A stretch of 64,000 nucleotides of DNA from Anarhynchus alexandrinus (taxonomy: Eukaryota; Chordata; Aves; Charadriiformes; Charadriidae), in NCBI GenBank assembly GCA_008711295.1, contig VUYV01000179.1, positions 1,888,813-1,952,812 on the forward strand. The letters run 5' to 3'. This document shows, piece by piece, positions 37,101-49,870 of the stretch; positions within the stretch are counted from its first letter, which is position 1, and the number at the start of each line of letters is the position of its first letter. The position numbers and the translations under genes are program-made. The notes beneath the pieces were generated by a model. That model was not told where the DNA came from and made no database searches. It was given only the letters and a program-made list of their open reading frames with translations.

Positions 37101-37394
37101 AGGGAATCAATGGTGGGGGAGGAGGATCAACTGTGTTTTAGGACCCCTAAAGTAAAAATCCCAGCAGAAGAATTTTTAAGTCACATTCCAGAAGCCCACA
37201 TTGCTTTTCATGGCCTGCAGGAGCAAAGAGCCAGTTTCTCTCCCCAGGGGAATGAGCACAGCTCGGCTGCAGGCAGCAGAGCTGCCGTGAGAAATACGGT
37301 GGCCCCTGACTTCCACCTGGTGACTTGCTTTTTACAGTACAGGGAATTTCCAGAGATGAAAAGATCTCTACACTTTGTTTGATAATTATCTTCT
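34101..37394. other. Unique non-coding DNA, no gene seen
   Basis: A short A run lies near 34129-34137. Open frames on both strands around 34677-35072 conflict with each other. No repeat is recognised. Confidence 0.55.
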
Positions 37395-37515
37395 GCTAGC
37401 AACTTCCCTTCAGCTCCGGTTTCATTTTGACACATTTATTGTGCTCTTTTGATCTCCACCTTCACAATGACACCGTGGATAATAATTTCCAACAAAAGAT
37501 TAAATATTTTGACGT
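37395..37515. other. AT-rich block, weak candidate conserved element
   Basis: Repeat-free sequence with CAAAAGATTAAATATTTTGA followed by a CRE-like GACGTC at 37511-37516. It stands out from GC-rich flanks. The call rests on composition alone. Confidence 0.22.
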
Positions 37516-39009
37516 CTCCACAAGTAACATCTGCTGTCACTCCAGCTCAGAGGCAGCTGCAGTGCCTCACAGCCCTTATGCTTCAGGGCAGAGAAAGTCG
37601 ATCACCAGCTGAGATTAGGAAGACATTTCCTCCTGCAGCAAACAGCACACGCAGCCATTGCAAGGAGAATTTGCATCCTGTCCTTTGCAGCTCCTGGACC
37701 TTGCAAATCCTCACTGCAGCGCTCTCCCTGCTCCTCACAGACTGCACACGTGTACGATGGGGTTTGCCCTCTGGAGGTCCAGCCTGCAAGACCAGCATGG
37801 ACCTCCTTCATCCTAGGAGACCCCTTGTTTTAGAGTCAAAGGGTAAATGTTCAAGCTCAACCCATCCCCTGTGTCTGGGGGACGCTGGCGGGTGGTGCAG
37901 GATGCTGCCTGGCATGCACTCAAGGGGAGGAGCTGTATTTTCTGTTGCAAGGGGGGTTTGCAGCTGTCTTGGGAGGTACAGGTTTGGCAAGGGAGGAGGA
38001 AGGAGATGCTGATGGATGGCCACAGCTTTCCATCACTCTGCAGGACTGAGAGCCAGAAGGACTGCCCAACCCAGACTCAGAGCTGAGGCTCCCAACCCAT
38101 CAGCACTCATCCCTGGGGCAAGGGAGCACGGCTTCCCACCACAGAGCCTTTGCAGAGGCACTGCAGGTGCCCAATTTCCTGACATGCTTTAGCACAGCCA
38201 CCTCCTCCTTTCTAGGGGCATCCCCAGTGTCATCCTTCATTCCTCATCTTTGGAGACCACCAGCATGGCTGCTGCCTGCAAATCCATGGGACAGGGACAG
38301 AGGGTGCCCAGCCATCCCCTGGCACAGTGCGCTGGGGTGGACATCCATGCTGCCCCAAATCACCCCCCCCACATCAGCCAGACTCTGTCATGCATGGATC
38401 GGGGCTTTCTCAGCCACAGTGACCAACATCTCAGGCACAGCTTGGCCATGACCTTGTGTTTGGGCAGAGTTGCCCCCATCCCTCCCCAAGCAATATTGAT
38501 GAGCTCCTTGGTGGAGGCCATGACATTCAGCATGGTGACAAGAGACAGTCACATCCACGAGGCCATATCCAAGTCTCTCCTCGTTGACCTGGGGCCATAA
38601 GGGGTGAAAACCAGTACCTTCTGGGGCAGGGACCTCAGCCCTGCCTCTCAACTGCCTTTGGCCATTTCTGGCAATATTGCTCATGATTTAATTTCTTCCC
38701 ATCACTTCTCCCCAAAATTCTCCCCATACCCCCATCCCAAGGTTCTAATTCTCCAAGAATTGGGGACATCACTGGCTGTCCCCACCCAATTGTGCTGTAT
38801 TCACGCTCACCTAACCCCAATGAAATCCTTAAAGAAAAACAAGGACAAACTCAGGTAAGCAGAGAGAAAACCCACCCAAGGACAGCTGGACAACACTTCG
38901 TGCACCACTTCTCCAATAGATCCCCAAATATCTGTGTTAGGGGGTGCACTGCCTCTCCCACAGAGATCCCCAGTGTCAGTGACACTTTGCAAGCTGAGTG
39001 CCAGCAAGA
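37516..39009. other. Unique non-coding DNA, no gene seen
   Basis: GC-rich unique sequence with a short C run near 38366. Long frames at 37449-38012 and 38250-38684 overlap oppositely oriented frames and resemble no family I know. Confidence 0.5.
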
Positions 39010-39232
39010 ACGACGGTGGCATTTTTAAGAGGCAATTAAAAGCTGTCCTGAGGCAAAAGCATCCATGGAAAATACAAACCCAACTGAACGCGTGACCTTT
39101 CCCCAGAACTGCAGTCTTTGCTGGTTTTCAGCAGTTTATGGCATTTTTAAATTGAAAAGTGTTCTGGATTGAATTGAGAAAATCTTATTCAAGATATGGA
39201 TGAGTGATAGCTGTCTAGTTCTTAGAGAAATT
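39010..39232. other. AT-rich block, candidate conserved non-coding element
   Basis: Repeat-free, with AGAGGCAATTAAAAGC near 39027, TTTAAATTGAAAAG near 39147 and GGATTGAATTGAG near 39166. It ends at a poly-A run. Enhancer-like composition; no other support. Confidence 0.25.
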
Positions 39233-39249
39233 AAAAAAAAAAAAAAAAA
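39233..39249. repeat. Poly-A run (17 bp)
   Basis: Seventeen consecutive A. No retroposed gene or SINE body precedes it on the plus strand that I can recognise, so it is classed as a simple repeat. Confidence 0.9.
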
Positions 39250-40059
39250 GCTTTTAAAATCTCTATTTTAAAACAACTTCCTATTTACCTTCCTAGCAAA
39301 ATGAGAGGCTCCAAAACGAAAGCCTCCCATGGTTTGAGAGCAGCCAGCTTCTCCAGACCAGTAAGTAGAAGACAGAAACATCAGATGCCTCTCCAATTTT
39401 TCCTGGTATGCAAATAGGAAAAAAATGCAGATTGTAAAAAAAAGGGGTTACTTGCAACCTGGCATTAATCTGTGGAACTCACCACTGAAGGTATTTCCGA
39501 AACTTTTAAGGTATTAAATGGAATTATTTTAACTGATTTCCATGTGAAATACACCCCTCAGAAACTAACTTCCATCTCATAGGATCGTTTCTCCTGCTGG
39601 GGTACCTCCTTCATGCTTATGTTTCAGCTTCATTACATTATTCAAACCCAGGAAAATCTATATTAAGAGAAAATGAAGATGCTGACATGAAATCCTGAAG
39701 TGATAGGAGATGCCTTGACTAGGTGAACTTCCCCTCCTCACCCTATGTGCTAGGACATGCAGCAGCTCGCACATCTGTTCCTGTGAGACCTTGCTGGGAC
39801 GAAGCAGCTCTGGGACTGAATCTGAATCATGTAATAGGAAATCAGAGCCTGTAGGTCTCCAAGGGGTTTAAGGAACAGTGCCCTGCATGAGGGATGGGAC
39901 ATTAAAGTGAAGGGCAGCTGCTTTCCCTGTTAAAGCCATTGCATATTGCCTACAAATGCTGTGGCCATCTCTGCTACTGTGATACTGAATCACTCAAAGT
40001 AGGAAGAAGAGGAAGGAAATGCTCACTTGCATGTTATTTCCTAGATGCCCGTGATGAAC
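39250..40059. other. Unique non-coding DNA, no gene seen
   Basis: AT-rich to about 39560, then ordinary unique sequence. No repeat or gene is recognised. Confidence 0.55.
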
Positions 40060-40213
40060 CATAGAATAATCTAGATTGGAAAAGACCCTTAAGATCTTTG
40101 AGTCCAACCATAAACCTAATGCTGCCAAGTCCACCACTAAACAACATCCCTAAGCACCACATCTATGTGTCTCTTAAATACCTCCAGGGGTGGTGACTCA
40201 ACTACTTCCCTGT
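40060..40213 (-). mobile_element. CR1 3' end, antisense
   Basis: The plus strand shows the antisense CR1 3' end: CATAGAATAATCTAGATTGG, AAAAGACCC, GAGTCCAACC, then the landmarks CATAAACCTAATGCTGCCAA, GTCCACCACTAAACAACATC and AATACCTCCAGGGGTGGTGA. This subfamily is common in neoavian birds. The match fades after about 40213, so the copy is short and 5'-truncated. Confidence 0.9.
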
Positions 40214-42339
40214 GTGCTACTCTGGAATGTGCTATTCCAGACTGCCATCATGCACCCAAGGAGCAACATGAATGTTATCATGGGCAACCTGACATCCCCC
40301 AGCTTTTCAAATCCGGGCTGAGCAACCCTCACTGTCTCAGAGTATCTTAAATATATGTAAAGGACATCCACAGTGATGCTAGACAGGAGAGATGGAGGAT
40401 CTGGGAAGCCTTATACAGGCTTGAACTGCAGGACACAAGCCAACACTAGCTCATGGCAGAGGTGAAGAGAAAGCTCCTGTAGGTGAGGTTTCTTCTGGCT
40501 TCCAGCAGTGGAACAACCTGATCGAGCAGAGCCATCCCTGCCTGTAGCTCTAAATTGCACTTTGTACAGTGGTCAGAAGTATGGAGGCACCAGCACATCC
40601 ATCCTAAAAGACAATTACCATATTAAATTCAAGCCCCAGGTCTTGCTAACTACCCCACTGCAAACATCAGACTTCTCAGTGCTCATAACCAACAGCTATG
40701 GTTTGAGCTATGTGCCACTTTTGGCCAAAAGCAGACAAAATTTAGCTGGGCAGGTTTACATTATAAACCCTGAACTGAAACCATCATATTGGGAAACCCC
40801 AGGGGCACCTGCAAGCTGTGCCAAGACTGGCTGGTGACAGGAACGTGGCCCTGGTTCAGCTTTGGGTGGCAACCTGCCGAGTCGCAGTGCTTCTGATCCC
40901 ACCCTTCAGGGCAAGGACCCAGTCTTCTGGCCAGCCTCCCTTGGCTCCTCTCCCATTTTGGGACCCTGTGAGCCATACAGCTGTTGGCTGGTCATAGAGC
41001 AGACCAAGCAGCTGGATTTTACCACTTGGGATGCTTGAGCAGAAAAAAGCCCTTAGTAGGATCTTGAGAAGATGCAATATCTAGGCATAATCAGGCCAGA
41101 AAGGTTGGTAGATTCTCAGCCATGAGGAGCAAGACACAATGGATCCATCTCTCCCACTGTGTCCTCACCTTGCAACACAGCCAGCCCACACCAGTATCTG
41201 CCAACCTTCAGCAGTCAGGAGTGGGGTCCACAAGGAATAGGAGGAAAGGACAATGTGTGACCAAACAAAGCCCCAGAGGGCTGCTGGCAGCATCACCCCT
41301 GTGAATAGAGTGAGCAAGATAATGGCAACACAGTGAAGGCCAGCAGATGTGATGTGAGAGAGGAAGAGAAAAGATGCTGAGGATGTGCTGGTCTGGAGGA
41401 CATTCCTCTTCATCCCACTGGGACCAGTTTGAAGTTCCAGCTGGAAGCAATCTTGGCTGGCTGGAACAACATAATTCAGTTGCTCAGACATCTAGAGCCC
41501 TTGGAGATCCTTTAGGCCTGCCTCCACACTCAAGGAGGGGAGGTCTGCTTTGTCCCAGCCAGCACCCTGTGGAAGTCTGGGATACTGCCAGGCATCTCAA
41601 GCAGCAATACACCTACCTTGGGATATCCCAACCCAGCCTGTTGATACATCTTCCCGTAGGCATCTCAGTCCATGAACCAAATCCCACGCTTGGTTTCCCA
41701 CAGTGGTTCCTTCATATGCTCAGAGATGCTAGCACAGAGCTGGTTGTGGCAGGTAAACAAGGACCAGGAGACAACGCAGGCTCTTATACTTCAGTCAAAG
41801 CTTGCATGCATACATTCAAGAAACATAAAAACTAAATCTCAACACAGCTAACAAGAAGCTGATGGACAAGCTAGAGATCAGTACTCTTCCAAAACACCTC
41901 AAAGAGTAACTGAAGGCCTCAGGCTAAGCTTAAATTGAGCTCCAGAACCCATGGGTGGGGATGGAGACCCCAGGTGAGGCTGGTCATGGCTATTAGGGCA
42001 TATTAGTGCCTTCAGAGCCCTGACGCGAAGGACGCCTGATGGCAGAAGACACTGTGCATGGGCAGGTGAATGGAGCCTTGTTCCTGGGGGATTACGTTAT
42101 TCAGCAGCTGCACATCACCTCAGAAATGCTCAAGTATCTTGTTTTCATATATTGTAAACACCCTCCTTCATTTCTCAGGCTGTCCTCATTTACTGTAGGG
42201 GTGGTTCCCTTCAGCTTTGCCCTCTTCCAACTCCAGGACTTGCATAGTGTCCACTCAGTGAAGCATTTGAGACGCTCGAGCAAGCAGTGACACATTAGTC
42301 CAGAAGACGTCTGCAGACCACAAACCTGTGTCATCTTTC
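40214..42339. other. Unique non-coding DNA, no gene seen
   Basis: No repeat is recognised. The frame at 41374-41835 (plus) reads through ordinary sequence with no domain and conflicts with minus-strand frames. Confidence 0.55.
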
Positions 42340-42540
42340 TATCACCCTTTGAAATGTGGAAATCATCTAATTAGTGGGAAATGCAACGGGAAGTTAAGGA
42401 TCTTAGAAATCCTGACATTTTAGGTTCAAAAGTGCCTGTTCTTACTGCAGCCCAGCAGGGAAACTATTCTGCTCTGACGCCAACCGATGGCTTTTTGGAT
42501 ATTATCTCTTCTGAAAATTAATACCCATGAGCAAACAAAG
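42340..42540. other. Candidate conserved element with a homeodomain palindrome
   Basis: CTAATTAG at 42367-42374 is a LIM/paired-type homeodomain palindrome, and GATATTATCTC and GAAAATTAATACC lie 130-150 bases on. The block is repeat-free and AT-richer than its flanks. Regulatory function is a guess from motifs. Confidence 0.25.
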
Positions 42541-43968
42541 GCATGTGGCTGAAGGGGAAAGAGTCCCACCCAAGGAAGGAAGGCAATCTTCTTTTTATGC
42601 ATTTACACTAAAAACTGATTCTAAATTCAGCTTTAGGAAAGGTCAGTTCCCATGCAAGCATCAACGTGAAGCATCCGTGTCCACAGGAAGGTTTGTGGAT
42701 TGTGACATTACTGCCAAGGGGCCAGTCAGTCCTTCAGAAGACCTTGCCGTACAAGACAGCAATAGAGACCTTACAGTGAGCAAAAATCTCTTACTGATTC
42801 ACAAAGTAAATGCTGTGGCAGTGTGAGCTGTGCCAGAAGCCTTTGTGGCATTGAGATGAGTTGTGACTTCACGCTTCAAGGACACTGGTAAGGGGTAGAA
42901 CCAAGCCCCAGCTCCCCATCACCTAACCCAAGACCTCTTTTGACCCATAAAGTGGCAAACAAATATCTTAGGGACCCCATGAGGCTTTTAAACCCAGTGA
43001 AAGACTTTGCAAGGAAAAACCCAGCATGTGACCTCTGGTCCCAGCTCACCTCTGGCCAGGCTGACTTCTGCCACTCTTCCTTGCCCTTCATTGATAAGAT
43101 GAGGTAACTCCAGAATCAGCATGACACAAGCAGTAGGCTACTTCCTAGCAATACTTCACTCCTCATTCTTGCAGGCCGACATAGAGTCATCCCCAGATGT
43201 GCAAACCTGGCCTGAAGCCCACTGGAGCACATTGTGCCTCTGGTTTCCATGGACAATGGATGGGATATAGATGAAAGGACGAACCAGATCCCTTTTGGAG
43301 ATATTGGTGGAGGAGACGGTACTTCAGGTCTTGTCTTCCAGCACATGGGAAGGGTGGGAGCGGTGCCCACCACCCATGGACATAAACAGCCCATCTGAGC
43401 CAGCCTGTAGGCATATCCCACCATCCTGCAGACTGCACCCGTCTGACTGGCAGCGACACAAACAAATCCCCCCCTTCCCCTCGGCTGTAGCTAACAGTAA
43501 TCCAAACGGGGAATCCCTCTCCTTTCAGATCCCCTGCCCGCTGTTACAAGCCCTGGGAGAAGCTGGCTCATTGCGGGTTGCAGAGCTTTTGCCAGCAGCC
43601 AAAGCAAACAGAAACAGCAGCACCAAGGACCCCAGCAGTCAGGGTTACCCTTGGCAAGCACAGGCTCTACAGACCAGGCTGTAACTGCGAGCCCTGGCTC
43701 ACGCGGGACCTGCTGAAGAGGAGGGGGAATGTGGAGCTGCAGGGCTCCTACCGGAAGGGCTTTATTTGTGGTGTGGGCTAGGGGCTGACCTGCCTGTCCA
43801 TCACGCTCCAGAACCCCAAATCTCTGTTTTGCCCCAGCCAGAGATCAGCAGCACCAAAAAGGTAATGAGAAACCATCTGCCCTAGGATCCTTCTTTTTTC
43901 TGTATAAGGATCTCCAGACCTTCTTCTAAGGGCTGCCTCCTGCTCCTCCAAACCAGGGAAGCCTAAAC
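42541..43968. other. Unique non-coding DNA, no gene seen
   Basis: No repeat or gene is recognised. Confidence 0.6.
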
Positions 43969-44602
43969 AGAATCGCAGAATCACAGAGTGGTTGAGGTTG
44001 GAAGGAACCTCTGGAGGTCATCTGGTCTAACCCCCCTGCTCAACCAGGGCCACCCGGAGCTGGTTGCCCAGGACCATGTGCAGACAGATTTTGAAGATCT
44101 CCAAGGATGGAGACTCCACAATCTCCCTGGGCAACCTGTCCCAGTGCTCAGTCACCCTCACAGTCAAAAAGTGTTTCCTGATGTTCAGGGGGACCCTCCT
44201 GTGTCTCAGTTTGTGCCTATCACCTCTGGTCCTGTCTGGAAAGAGCCTGACTCCATTCTCTTTGCACCCTCCCTTCAGGTATTTATAGGCATTGATGAGA
44301 CCCCCCTGAGCCTTCTCTTCTCCAGGCTGAACAGTCCCAACTCTCTCAGCCTCTCCTCAGAGCAGAGATGCTCCAGTCCCTTCATCATCTTTGTGGCCCT
44401 TCACTGGACTCTCTCCAGTATGTCCATGTCTCTCTTGCACTGGGGAGTCCAGTGCTGGACACAGTGCTTCAGGTGTGGCCTTACCAGAGCTGAGTAGAGG
44501 GGAAGGATCACCTCCCTCAACCTGCTCACAACACTGTCTAATGCAGCCCAGGTCACCATTGGCCTTCTCTGCAGCATGGGCACATTGCTGGCTCATGGTC
44601 AA
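43969..44602 (-). mobile_element. CR1 retrotransposon, 5'-truncated, antisense
   Basis: One of the best-preserved CR1 copies here. The plus strand starts with the antisense tail (AGAATCGCAGAATCACAGAG, GTTGGAAGGAACCTCTGGAGG-like) and runs back through the C-terminal part of ORF2. On the minus strand 44583-44401 reads as CR1 ORF2: [20 protein letters not shown], then HCVQHWTP and DMDILERVQ. Downstream the frame shifts but still shows KYLKGGC- and RLPREIVESPSLEIFK-like segments. The copy is about 630 bp, with frameshifts, so inactive. Confidence 0.95.
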
Positions 44603-47600
44603 ACCCAGGGTGAAGCTAATCCTGGGAAGGGCAAGAAGGTACAAGCTGGACAGGGAGGGGTGGAACTAGTCACTTTGGAGGGAGAGGAAACCTTCACATA
44701 GAGAAAACATAGCCAAGAAGATGCCAAAATTTCCCTTCCTGTGAAACCTCCCGACCCCTCCACCCATCGCTCCTTTCTTCTGATAACATCCTCAACCTGG
44801 GCCTGGGAATTCAGGAGCAGGAAGGCTACTTACCCGCAATCTTTCCCCTCTCAACTCCTCCAGGTCCAACTCCAAGGTGGGGACACATGGCCAGGCAAGG
44901 CTTAGACTCCATCTGGCAAAAGCCCTTTGTGGCTCAGGGCTGGTGCGTTCACACAGGCTTATTTTCCCTTTTACCTGGGATGCCCAGGCATCAGACACTG
45001 CAGGTGGGACATGAAAGCAGGTAGGTCGATGTGGTAGACATTGCCAGACCTCACAGACACTGGCCAAGGGGATGCATGTCCACTCTTAGCCCACTCCAGC
45101 CGGCTCTCACAATATGACGTGTTAAACCAACTTCATCATCAATTTAGGGGATGTCACTAGGCTTTGCTCTGAAGTGGCTAAGAAACGGGAACATGTCTTC
45201 TCCATCCCCCTCAGATAAGAGGCAGCTATGGAGAGGCAGTGACTGCTGGGAGGGGAAGTTCGTCTTAAATGGCACAGCCAAAACTCGGCAGCACAGACAA
45301 GGAGGTATCCTTTAGATGGGGGTGCTCTGGAGATGATGCATGCAGGGCTCTTCAAGGTAACTCCTGTAACCCATCAGCACCCATACAGCTTACAGTGCCC
45401 TATAATGTGATCCACACCAGCCTGCGTGTGGAAAGATCTTTGCTTTCTCCACATCACATCTCTCATTTCCCACCCCAAGAGATGGCTCTGGCCACTGGAA
45501 AGGAAGGCCCCATCCATCTGGCTTCCTGCTCACTGACCCCTGCCTGCCATGGGGTCCTGCTGGCCCTGGGCTAGCCTGCAAGCAGCAAACACTTGTGTGG
45601 CCCTTGTGCTTTAGGAAGACAGAAGGAGTGGGTTCCAATGATAGTGATGTCTGGGCTCAGCCCTGCTGGGGAAAAATGAACTCAGCTCTTGGGTGCTCTA
45701 GGATGTAGCTGGAAGGAAAGGACTTTATTTGAAAGAATGCAAGCACAAACAAAGTAAATGAGGTAATGTTGAGTACCTTGCATTATGAACTGCTCCTGGT
45801 CCTGCTAATGACTGCATCTTGGCCAGCAGCAACGTCCTGGCTTTTCAGTAAGGACCTCCATAGCAGACAGACTCTGGACTTGATCTCCTGCTGACAGGAG
45901 ACTCCATAGACTCCCCTGCTCTTCTTGCTTGAGTTGAAAATCTGGGGTGAAAGCCACTATCTCAGATCAGGGTCACCATCCTGCTGAGACCTACTTATTT
46001 GGCCCAGACTTTTGCACTTCATTACAGTCACGAGCTTCCTTCCACCTCCCTCCCCTTTTTCACAGGTATCATTTTGGGCTGAGATGGCTCATCCTCCTCT
46101 CTGGTTGCAGCCACCGGTGGTGTGGGCCTTAGCACATCTTACTTGCGTATGGGAATGCTGCAAGGTGCTTGGCCAGCAAATACATAAGGAATTTGGCCAT
46201 CAGGAGATAACTACCCAAAGTGGACTACACCCAGTAACAACCTTCATTTTCAGAAGGACACATTGATGATGGTCAGACACAAGATTTAACCTGAAGCAGC
46301 TCAGGCCATGGTTGTAGCTGGTGTTTCCCCAACAGATTTTCACCTCTGGGAGGGATGGAAGACCCACCAGGATACAAACTTCTGCTGGCAATGCAGGAGT
46401 GGGAAGATCAGGTTTGCCCACAGCTACGCGTGGGTCACTCGCTGCAGTGCTTTGAAGCCTCTCTGCACACCCTCCTTCAGAGACCTCCTGGTTAACCCAG
46501 CCTGAACCTCCAAAAATTTGGCTGCTGCTTCTTTCCCCCAAGCTCCTGAGCCCAGCTCAAGTTTCTTGGCTGGCTGACTGGGATCTGACTGGTGACTGCT
46601 GGGTCCTGGATGCTCTTTTAGTGCCAGTGGCTCCAGCTGGTCTGCCTGTGCTGGGGAGAGTTGGTAGGGGAGGGAGTAGGAAAATAGCATAGGAAAAAGA
46701 TGTGACTGTGGCTCTGTTTTGTAATCCAAGGGCTCTCTGGTTTTGATCTAGCTTGGGAAAACCCTGAGGGATGTCTCTGCAAGGAAAATAAAGAGAGCAC
46801 TGAGTTGTCAAGGTCAACTGGCTCCTTGTGTTTCGAGAAAGGGCAGGACTTGTGGCAGGACTAAGCCACAGACAAGGCTCTGCCCAAGCTGCAAGACGAA
46901 AGCAAGCCCAAGGCAGTCTCCCATGGGCCAAAAGCACAACCCACACTATTTCCATCATGCTGTGGGTGAACTGAGGCCAGGACAGCCCCTATAGACAGGC
47001 TGCATCAGCCACTCACCCTGGCTTCAACCTCTGCCCTACAGCCTAGATGAGCAAGACCTTGGACACCATTAATGCACCAAGGTCTGGAGGACCCAGAGCT
47101 TGGCTGAAATTTGGCCCATCAGCACATTTACATGCCAGCAATGGGGAAGATGGCAGAGCATGACCTTGAGCAAGACCCCCTTCCCTACCAGTCCAGGCAG
47201 GCTTAGAGTTGCATCAATTTAGTGCTATGGTTCCCCTCAGGAAGATGTCACTGCCCGGGAAGAAATGTGCTTATGCCAGTGCAGCACACCCCTACCCAGG
47301 CAAGACACATCAACATGCTTATAGCAACGTGGCACTCCTGCAAGAAGTCATGAAAGGAGCAGGTCTAAGTGCAGTAAATCCTTTGAAACCCAATCTCCGT
47401 ACAGAAATTGGGGGACCTCAGAGCCCACCCAAGGTCCCAGCCTCCTCAATCCACATCCAGTTGAGATCCTGGCTCGCATCAGCTCCTTCCCCACTGCACC
47501 ATGCTTGCCATGCAAGTAAAGCCCTACAGGGCTTAAAACCAACCAGCCTCCACTCAGTCTCGTGTCAAGGGTTGGGACACTTCTTCCTGGCCCAAAGGGA

Positions 47601-47927
47601 GTTTCTGGGCCGCCCAGGAGCTTTCATCCTTCTTGGTTTTGTGCCTTCCCCACCCTAGTCTAGTCACAAGCCAAGGACATAACTGGGAAGCCGTGCACAC
47701 GTACCCACGCCTCTGCAACCCTTCCCAGCATGGGGCTCTGCCCACTGCCTCCAGGCTTCAGCCAGTCAGGAATATTTGGACAGACCTGTCTTCCTTCCCC
47801 AAAAAAATTACAGAATGTATAGATATGTATCTCAGCAGGATACATTGCTTTTCCCAGCTCAGGACAGTTGGGGAAGGTTTGATGTTCTGCAAACATCTTG
47901 TTTTGCATCCTCCTACAATGCAACATT
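44603..47927. other. Unique non-coding DNA, no gene seen
   Basis: No repeat is recognised. Frames at 46200-46960 on the minus strand overlap plus-strand frames of similar length. No domain resemblance is seen. Confidence 0.55.
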
Positions 47928-47950
47928 GGGGCGGGGGAGGGTGGAGGGGG
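47928..47950 (+). other. G-quadruplex-forming motif
   Basis: Four G-runs with short loops (GGGG, C, GGGGG, A, GGG, TGGA, GGGGG) satisfy the standard G3+N1-7 pattern. It is followed by a T-rich stretch (47957-47990). No promoter or gene is apparent beside it. Confidence 0.7.
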
Positions 47951-49009
47951 AGGATGTTTTTTTGGTTTGGTTTTGCTGTTTTATTTCAGATTTAATTATT
48001 CTTGTTGCGTTTGCAGTAGTGATTGTACCAACAGTTTGGGGCATTTTACCTCCCTGGGAGAAGGATTCAAAGCTCGGCCTTTTCTTTAGGACACACAGAC
48101 CATTTCCTTCCCAGATCAGGGCTGTTTGCAGGGCCCCTTGTTCCCACCATCCCTGCATCCCCATATAAATCCTTGGCAATGGGCGGGTAGGTCTCCTCCT
48201 CTGTCCCACATGCATCCACCTTCTCTCCAGCAACAGCAGACACTGGAGCCAGCTCATCACATGGCAGAGATGCTCTCCATAGGAAGCCCACTACAGCCCA
48301 AAGCCACCCTCTCAGAAATCACATCCCAAGCCTATTATTTTTCCCTGTGACAAGTTCCAAGTGTCTTTTCCCCCACCTCATCGGTTCAAACAAAGACGGG
48401 GAAGAAGGCAAAGTGTTAAAGAGGTGAAGCAGAAGACCTCTGGGACCTCCCACCTGCAGCTTAGAAGGAGAAAGAATGAAGGGGCTGAAATCAGACACTG
48501 GATCTTTCCATAACGAAATGGCCCAACACTGCCAAGAGGGTTTTTTCCACTCTACAGCTACTATAGGGTTGATGACAGGAAAGCTAATTATATCAACATC
48601 CTGTTTACCCGGCAGCGTGGAACAAGAGCCCAGATATACTTGGGCTGTGAGGGCATACTCTGATCCGGTTGCATGAAAGAAAAATCTCAGCCACGCGTCT
48701 GGGTCATTTGCTTCTGCAGGTGAAGTGCTAACTGTTCCCACTGCCCCAAACCTCTGTTGGTTTGCCCAAAAAGACATCCTGAAAAGCAAATCATGCAACG
48801 TCTACCTTGTTCAGTTCCCGCTGAGAACGGCTCACAGAGCTGGGAAATTGCTTACCCTGCTCCTGTTGGAGCACATGGGGTTTATTTAAATCCCTGTGGG
48901 TTCCTACTGAGCCCTGCAGCAAGCCCCAGCCCAAAGCCTGGGAGGGACCTTTCCCTGGGAACACTTTGATCAAGCAATACTTCGCAGAAGCAGCAAAAAA
49001 CCCAGCAAA
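47951..49009. other. Unique non-coding DNA, no gene seen
   Basis: T-rich sequence follows the G-rich motif. The section 48540-48660 is repeat-free with GCTAATTATATCAACATCC near 48582. No gene is recognised. Confidence 0.5.
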
Positions 49010-49065
49010 AAGCACCCAGCAAGTCAGGGCACCTTGCCTCAGTTTCCCTCTCTGTCAGAGCTATA
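49010..49065 (+). repeat. Possible MIR-type SINE fragment
   Basis: CAGCAAGTCAGGGCACCTTG followed by CCTCAGTTTCCCTCTCTGTC has the order of the MIR core on the plus strand (GCAAGTCACTTAACCTCTCTGTGCCTCAGTTTCCC). About 55 bp; similarity beyond this fades. Confidence 0.4.
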
Positions 49066-49815
49066 TCCAACAGATCTGTACCTTTTTCCCATCCCCTCCT
49101 TGCCCCACACCTTACATTTCTGACTGGCAGGCAGCTGGGTGTGCTGGCAGGGTCCTCCCCAGACTTGGTTTTGGTTTCAGCCTTTCCACGGTATTGCTTC
49201 ACATCAACTGCAGCCCCTCTGCTCATCTGCTGCCATCCTACTCTTTTTCCACATTTCCCATCACTTTACTTCTGCTAAGCCTGAAACATGATGGGAAAAC
49301 CCAGGAAGAGCAGAGCTGGAGGAAGGAAGAGCACCAGCACTGAGCCTTCTCCAGAGGCCTCCACTGCCTGGCACATCATTGCCACCATACCCTGCACCTA
49401 AAGACCTGGAATTTATGGATTATGGGTTATGATAAGCACTCACCACTTTCTGTTGGCTTTTTCCCTTTCAATATCAGCATTTCAGAGCACCTGTTACAGG
49501 CAATCCCAGAGAATTCAAATTATTTTTATAAACCTAGAGAAACCATCCAGGACCAGAAAGTGTCCATTTATTCTGTCCCTTCTACTGGCTTAGAAAACAT
49601 AAGGAGAAAGCATCTTCTCCTACCCTCTCCTGGCCATCTGAGCTGGTGGTGCGACGTGGTGTAGAGAAAGAGCTGAAAGGCACAAATTCCTGAGCTAGGG
49701 CTAGAGCTGCCAGCAGGCAGGGGATTTGACACCTGGATGTGGTCCAAGGAAAGCACTCAGACCTGCCTCCATATGTCATAAGCTGCCAGCACCTTTCTTT
49801 CTGACTATCAGAAAT
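49066..49815. other. Unique non-coding DNA, no gene seen
   Basis: No repeat or gene is recognised. Confidence 0.6.
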
Positions 49816-49870
49816 GAATAGAATATTTCAGTTATAAGGGACCTACAGCGATAATCTAGTCCAGCTGATG
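49816..49870 (-). mobile_element. CR1 3'-end remnant, antisense
   Basis: AATAGAATATTTCAGTTATA, AGGGACCTACAGCGATAATC and TAGTCCAGCTG reproduce the antisense CR1 3' end of the subfamily that reads TAGAATATTTCAGGTTGGAAGGGACCT. Only about 55 bp are recognisable. Confidence 0.75.

Noticed and set aside
39233..39249. Poly-A tail of a processed pseudogene
   Set aside because: No retrocopied coding sequence lies upstream on the plus strand; treated as a simple repeat.
43988..44497. 169-codon plus-strand frame
   Set aside because: It is the antisense of CR1 ORF2 and its 3' end; the real remnant is on the minus strand.
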